This document shows positions 61,088 to 64,000 of a stretch of 64,000 nt of DNA, piece after piece. Source of the DNA: UBA4660 sp034408895. Lineage in GTDB: Bacteria > Bacteroidota > Bacteroidia > Flavobacteriales_D > Sanyastnellaceae. A program made the translations under genes and the position numbers. Each line of letters starts with the position of its first letter. The first letter of the stretch is position 1. The notes under the pieces were generated by a model. That model did no database searches and was not told where the DNA came from. It saw nothing but the letters and a program-made list of their open reading frames with translations. The stretch is taken from assembly GCA_034408895.1 (NCBI GenBank), contig JAWXCI010000001.1, positions 1 to 64,000 of the forward strand. Direction: 5' to 3'.

Positions 61088-62671
61088 GTGCCGCGCATTG
61101 TTGAAAAATCACTCAGCCCTGAAACCGCTACCGACCGGGAAGCCATTAGTGCCGCCTTAGCAGCGGAGGCAATGGTATTTTCCGATTTTAGAATTCTTAA
61201 GCGAAGCGTGGATTCTAGGCAGCGTGAAGTGAAAATAAACATGCGCATTGAACTATTCAGCGCTGGTGAAAAAATTTCTTCGCGAATTCAAGATAGAATT
61301 TTTCCTGATGTGCAGTATGGTTATCCGGTGCTCGTTGTGGGTGCCGGTCCAGCCGGGCTATTTGCAGCGTTGAAATTGATTGAACTGGGATTGAAGCCGG
61401 TGGTGATCGAGCGTGGTGTTGATGTTCGTGCACGCAGGCACGACATAGCGGCCATTCATAAACATCATATCGTAAATCCCGATTCCAATTACTGTTTCGG
61501 GGAAGGGGGAGCAGGAACTTTTAGCGATGGAAAACTTTACACACGTTCTACCAAACGCGGTGATGTGAATTCAATCCTGGAAACTTTCGTGCAGTTTGGT
61601 GCTGATGAAAGCATACTCAGCGATGCTCATCCGCATATTGGCACGAATAAACTTCCCAAAATTGTAACCTCACTTCGCGAACAAATAATAAAGAGTGGGG
61701 GAGAGGTGAGGTTCAATTCGCGCCTTGTTGACTTTTCTGTGGATGAAAAAAATTTCATCCACTCTGTTTTTCTACAGGATGAAAATGATGCGATGCATGA
61801 AATGAAATGCTGGCAAGTGGTGCTGGCCACCGGTCATTCGGCCCGCGATATTTTTCATCTTCTCGAGCACAAAAAAATTGCTATTGAATTTAAGCCGTTT
61901 GCCCTGGGTGTGCGGGTGGAGCATCTACAAGCCTTGATTGACCGCGCTCAATACCATTGCGAAACACGCAGCGAATTTCTTCCTCCGTCATCTTATCAAC
62001 TCGTTCACCAATCAGGAAATAGAAATGCATTCAGTTTTTGTATGTGCCCAGGTGGCATCATTGCTCCCTGCGCCACCTCACCGGGCGAAGTAGTTACTAA
62101 TGGCTGGTCGCCTTCCAAAAGAAATAACCCATGGGCCAACAGCGGAATTGTGGTTCCCGTCAATTGGGATGATATACCCGCAGTCCATCCGTTAGGCGCA
62201 CTTGCGGGAATTGAATTCCAGAAATCGGTCGAAAAGAAATGCTGGGAAGCGGCTGGAAGCACCCAAACAATTCCTGCCCAGCGCATGATTGATTTTGTGG
62301 AGGGGAAACTTTCTGCAACACTTCCGGAATGTTCCTACCAGCCCGGCTTGGCCAGTGTGAGGCTGGATGAATTACTTCCATCATTTATTGTTGAAACACT
62401 TCGCGAAGCGTTGGTGAGTTTCGGAAAAAAAATAAAGGGATACTATACTAATGAGGCAGTACTTGTAGCACCGGAGTCGCGCACTTCATCACCGGTAAGA
62501 ATTCCGCGCGACAAAGAATTTTTGCATCATCCCCAGATTCACAATTTATTCCCCTGTGGCGAGGGCGCAGGTTATGCCGGGGGTATTGTAAGTGCTGCCA
62601 TTGATGGCGAGCGTGTTTCTGCGGCTGTTGCAAGACAAGTTCGTGAATGTGCTGAACCCAAAGAGTGTTGA
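61088..62671 (+). CDS. FAD-dependent dehydrogenase, COG2509-like
   Basis: GTG at 61088 gives 527 residues; a TTG at 61079 is inside a promoter motif and a later ATG at 61172 would remove conserved sequence. The pattern is that of COG2509 FAD-dependent dehydrogenases: an N-terminal ILKRSVDSRQREVK module, the dinucleotide motif GAGPAGLFAALKLIELG near residue 90, FGEGGAGTFSDGKLYTRS, and a late CGEGAGYAGGIVSAAIDGE near the flavin. The substrate is unknown. It is divergent from the E1 gene. Confidence 0.85.
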   Translation: MPRIVEKSLSPETATDREAISAALAAEAMVFSDFRILKRSVDSRQREVKINMRIELFSAGEKISSRIQDRIFPDVQYGYPVLVVGAGPAGLFAALKLIELGLKPVVIERGVDVRARRHDIAAIHKHHIVNPDSNYCFGEGGAGTFSDGKLYTRSTKRGDVNSILETFVQFGADESILSDAHPHIGTNKLPKIVTSLREQIIKSGGEVRFNSRLVDFSVDEKNFIHSVFLQDENDAMHEMKCWQVVLATGHSARDIFHLLEHKKIAIEFKPFALGVRVEHLQALIDRAQYHCETRSEFLPPSSYQLVHQSGNRNAFSFCMCPGGIIAPCATSPGEVVTNGWSPSKRNNPWANSGIVVPVNWDDIPAVHPLGALAGIEFQKSVEKKCWEAAGSTQTIPAQRMIDFVEGKLSATLPECSYQPGLASVRLDELLPSFIVETLREALVSFGKKIKGYYTNEAVLVAPESRTSSPVRIPRDKEFLHHPQIHNLFPCGEGAGYAGGIVSAAIDGERVSAAVARQVRECAEPKEC

Positions 62672-62790
62672 ACAATACAGCTTGAAAATTTGGCAAAAAA
62701 ACCAGTGAGCCATGCAAACTAAAACCTCTACTTTTACGTTTTGTGGAAAATAGAACTGCAAGCATCATACAGTCTAAATTAGAAACCAAT

Positions 62791-64000
62791 ATGCCGTCAA
62801 CCATGAATTCAACATTTCGGAGCCATGCAATAGTCCGGGGAGTTCTTGCCATTCTCTTCTCCTTTGCTGTTAGTTCATTAACAGCTCAGAAGGCTGATGA
62901 GGCCAAATTCTACGGCCAGATTGTGGACGCAGCGACCGAAAAAAGACTAGAAGACCTTACTGTCCAGATTTTAAAGGATGGCCAGCTTCACGATACTTAT
63001 AAAGTGGAGGGATCGGGCAAATACGATTTCTATGTCCCACTGGGGTTTACTTACGATCTCAAGTTCACCAAGGATGGCTATACTTCAAAATTTGTCCGCA
63101 TTGATACGCGGAATATCCCACAGGAAGACCGCACCGGAGGCTTTGATGTTACCGTGGATATGAGTCTCTTCAAAAATGTGGAAGGCTTTAATGATAATAT
63201 TCTCAAGGAACCCATTGGCAAGGCGGATTTCGACCCCATCAAAAACTCCATTGCCTGGGATTTCGATTACACGGAACGCATGCAGGATAAAATTGCAGCG
63301 GAGTTTGAACGGCTGAAAAATCTGGCAGGCAATCTCGATAAACTCAAGAAGGAGTTTGATGACCTGATTCTTAAAGGCGACCAGAAAATGATGGAAAAGA
63401 AATACGGTGAAGCGGTGGATAAATACGAAGCAGCCCTAAGAATATTTCCTGAGGACCCACCAGCCTTGATAAAGTATGCCGATGCTAAAAAGAAGTTCGA
63501 TGAAGAAATGGCGAACAAGGATAGCGAGGCGAAATACCAGAAACTTCTAGCCGATGGAGAGAAATATCTGAAAGCCAAAAACTACAATGATGCAAAAAAG
63601 AATTATCAGGACGCATCGAACATGAAACCGGGGGAACGCCTTCCTAAAGATAAACTCGCTGAGATAGAAAAACTGCTTGCAGGCCTGGCCAATAAGGAGA
63701 AGTATGATGAAATTATTGCTGATGCGGATTCCAAATTCAACAACAAGGATTATGCGGTGAGCATTGAAAAATATCGCGTAGCATCTGGCTTTATGCCCAA
63801 TGAAATTTATCCAAAGGAACAAATAACCAAAGCCCAGATTGAACTCGACAAAATGCTTTTGGAAGCTGGAAAGAAAGCTGAACTTGAAAAACGGTACAAC
63901 GACCTTATCACTATTGGCGAACGCAACATGAAGGACAAAACTTATGACGCGGCAAGAAACAATTTTACTGAAGCCTCCGGGTTGAAACCGGATGAACAAT
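62791..64000 (+). CDS. Secreted repeat-rich protein, 5' part (runs off window)
   Basis: An open frame from ATG at 62791 (or 62803) reaches the window end with no stop, at least 403 residues. It has a signal peptide ending SSLTAQ, then a carboxypeptidase-regulatory-like domain (FYGQIVDAATEKRLEDL, then GKYDFYVPLGFTYDLKFTKD), and then a series of TPR-like helical repeats of about 45 residues: ALRIFPEDPPALIKYADAKK, KLLADGEKYLKAKNYNDAKK, FNNKDYAVSIEKYRVASGF. Such architecture is found in Bacteroidota proteins of the outer-membrane or gliding/secretion context (unconfirmed). The C-terminus is outside the window. Confidence 0.75.
   Translation, partial: MPSTMNSTFRSHAIVRGVLAILFSFAVSSLTAQKADEAKFYGQIVDAATEKRLEDLTVQILKDGQLHDTYKVEGSGKYDFYVPLGFTYDLKFTKDGYTSKFVRIDTRNIPQEDRTGGFDVTVDMSLFKNVEGFNDNILKEPIGKADFDPIKNSIAWDFDYTERMQDKIAAEFERLKNLAGNLDKLKKEFDDLILKGDQKMMEKKYGEAVDKYEAALRIFPEDPPALIKYADAKKKFDEEMANKDSEAKYQKLLADGEKYLKAKNYNDAKKNYQDASNMKPGERLPKDKLAEIEKLLAGLANKEKYDEIIADADSKFNNKDYAVSIEKYRVASGFMPNEIYPKEQITKAQIELDKMLLEAGKKAELEKRYNDLITIGERNMKDKTYDAARNNFTEASGLKPDEQ

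Noticed and set aside
1..64000. CRISPR arrays, tRNA or rRNA genes, transposases, integrases
   Set aside because: No regularly spaced repeats, cloverleaf sequences or recognisable recombinase motifs were seen by eye; a tRNAscan or HMM search would be decisive.

Overview
The window is 64 kb of a Bacteroidota chromosome. The order is not certain; the mix of type IX secretion (T9SS) cargo, GC-NDGSC-type repeats and MopE/dockerin-like tails fits Flavobacteriales-like or Chitinophaga/Sphingobacteria-like relatives. Direct evidence is a SusC/SusD pair, several secreted proteins ending in T9SS sorting domains, a fused SecDF, a eukaryotic-type NADP isocitrate dehydrogenase, fused E1 alpha/beta and IcmF enzymes, and recurrent TAnnTTTG -7 promoter motifs. 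No rRNA, tRNA, CRISPR array, transposase or integrase was seen.

Layout. 0-15 kb is dominated by exported proteins: a truncated secreted protein, a COG4529-like flavoprotein, a MopE/dockerin-like protein, a cytochrome c lipoprotein, an arylsulfotransferase-like T9SS cargo, a 1488-residue secreted protein of unknown function, a BNR-repeat protein, a TMEM175-like channel and a secreted thioredoxin-like T9SS cargo. 15-25 kb holds an ECF sigma/anti-sigma pair, secDF, a ParS-RES type toxin-antitoxin pair, icd, ndk, a decayed GNAT acetyltransferase, rocD and ftsY. 25-32 kb is a four-gene SusCD operon with no glycosidase. 32-45 kb holds an arginyltransferase-like gene, a DUF547 protein, the serC-serA-DUF1015-yggS operon, menF with a hot-dog thioesterase, an orphan OmpR-type regulator, and a glycosyltransferase-ECF sigma-rsmG operon.

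45-53 kb is the most irregular part. It has a T9SS serine endopeptidase, a gene remnant, a ParE-type toxin-antitoxin pair lying between two 165-bp direct repeats (about 96% identical) that each carry the 3' end of icmF, then icmF itself with two repeat-derived insertions in its coding sequence, higBA, and a membrane-protein gene that looks truncated at its 3' end. 53-64 kb returns to ordinary genes: a PepSY-like protein, a secreted unknown, miaA, a PRiA4 ORF3-like protein, a beta-barrel candidate, a TPR protein, a fused 2-oxoacid dehydrogenase E1, a COG2509 flavoprotein and the start of a repeat-rich secreted protein.

How the genes fit together (inference). The E1 enzyme and IcmF could both serve branched-chain amino acid and acyl-CoA catabolism. 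serC and serA make phosphoserine, with YggS buffering PLP. menF and its thioesterase belong to menaquinone synthesis. SecDF supports export of the many Sec-dependent T9SS and lipoprotein cargoes. The most unusual local structure is the toxin-antitoxin cassette at the icmF 3' end.
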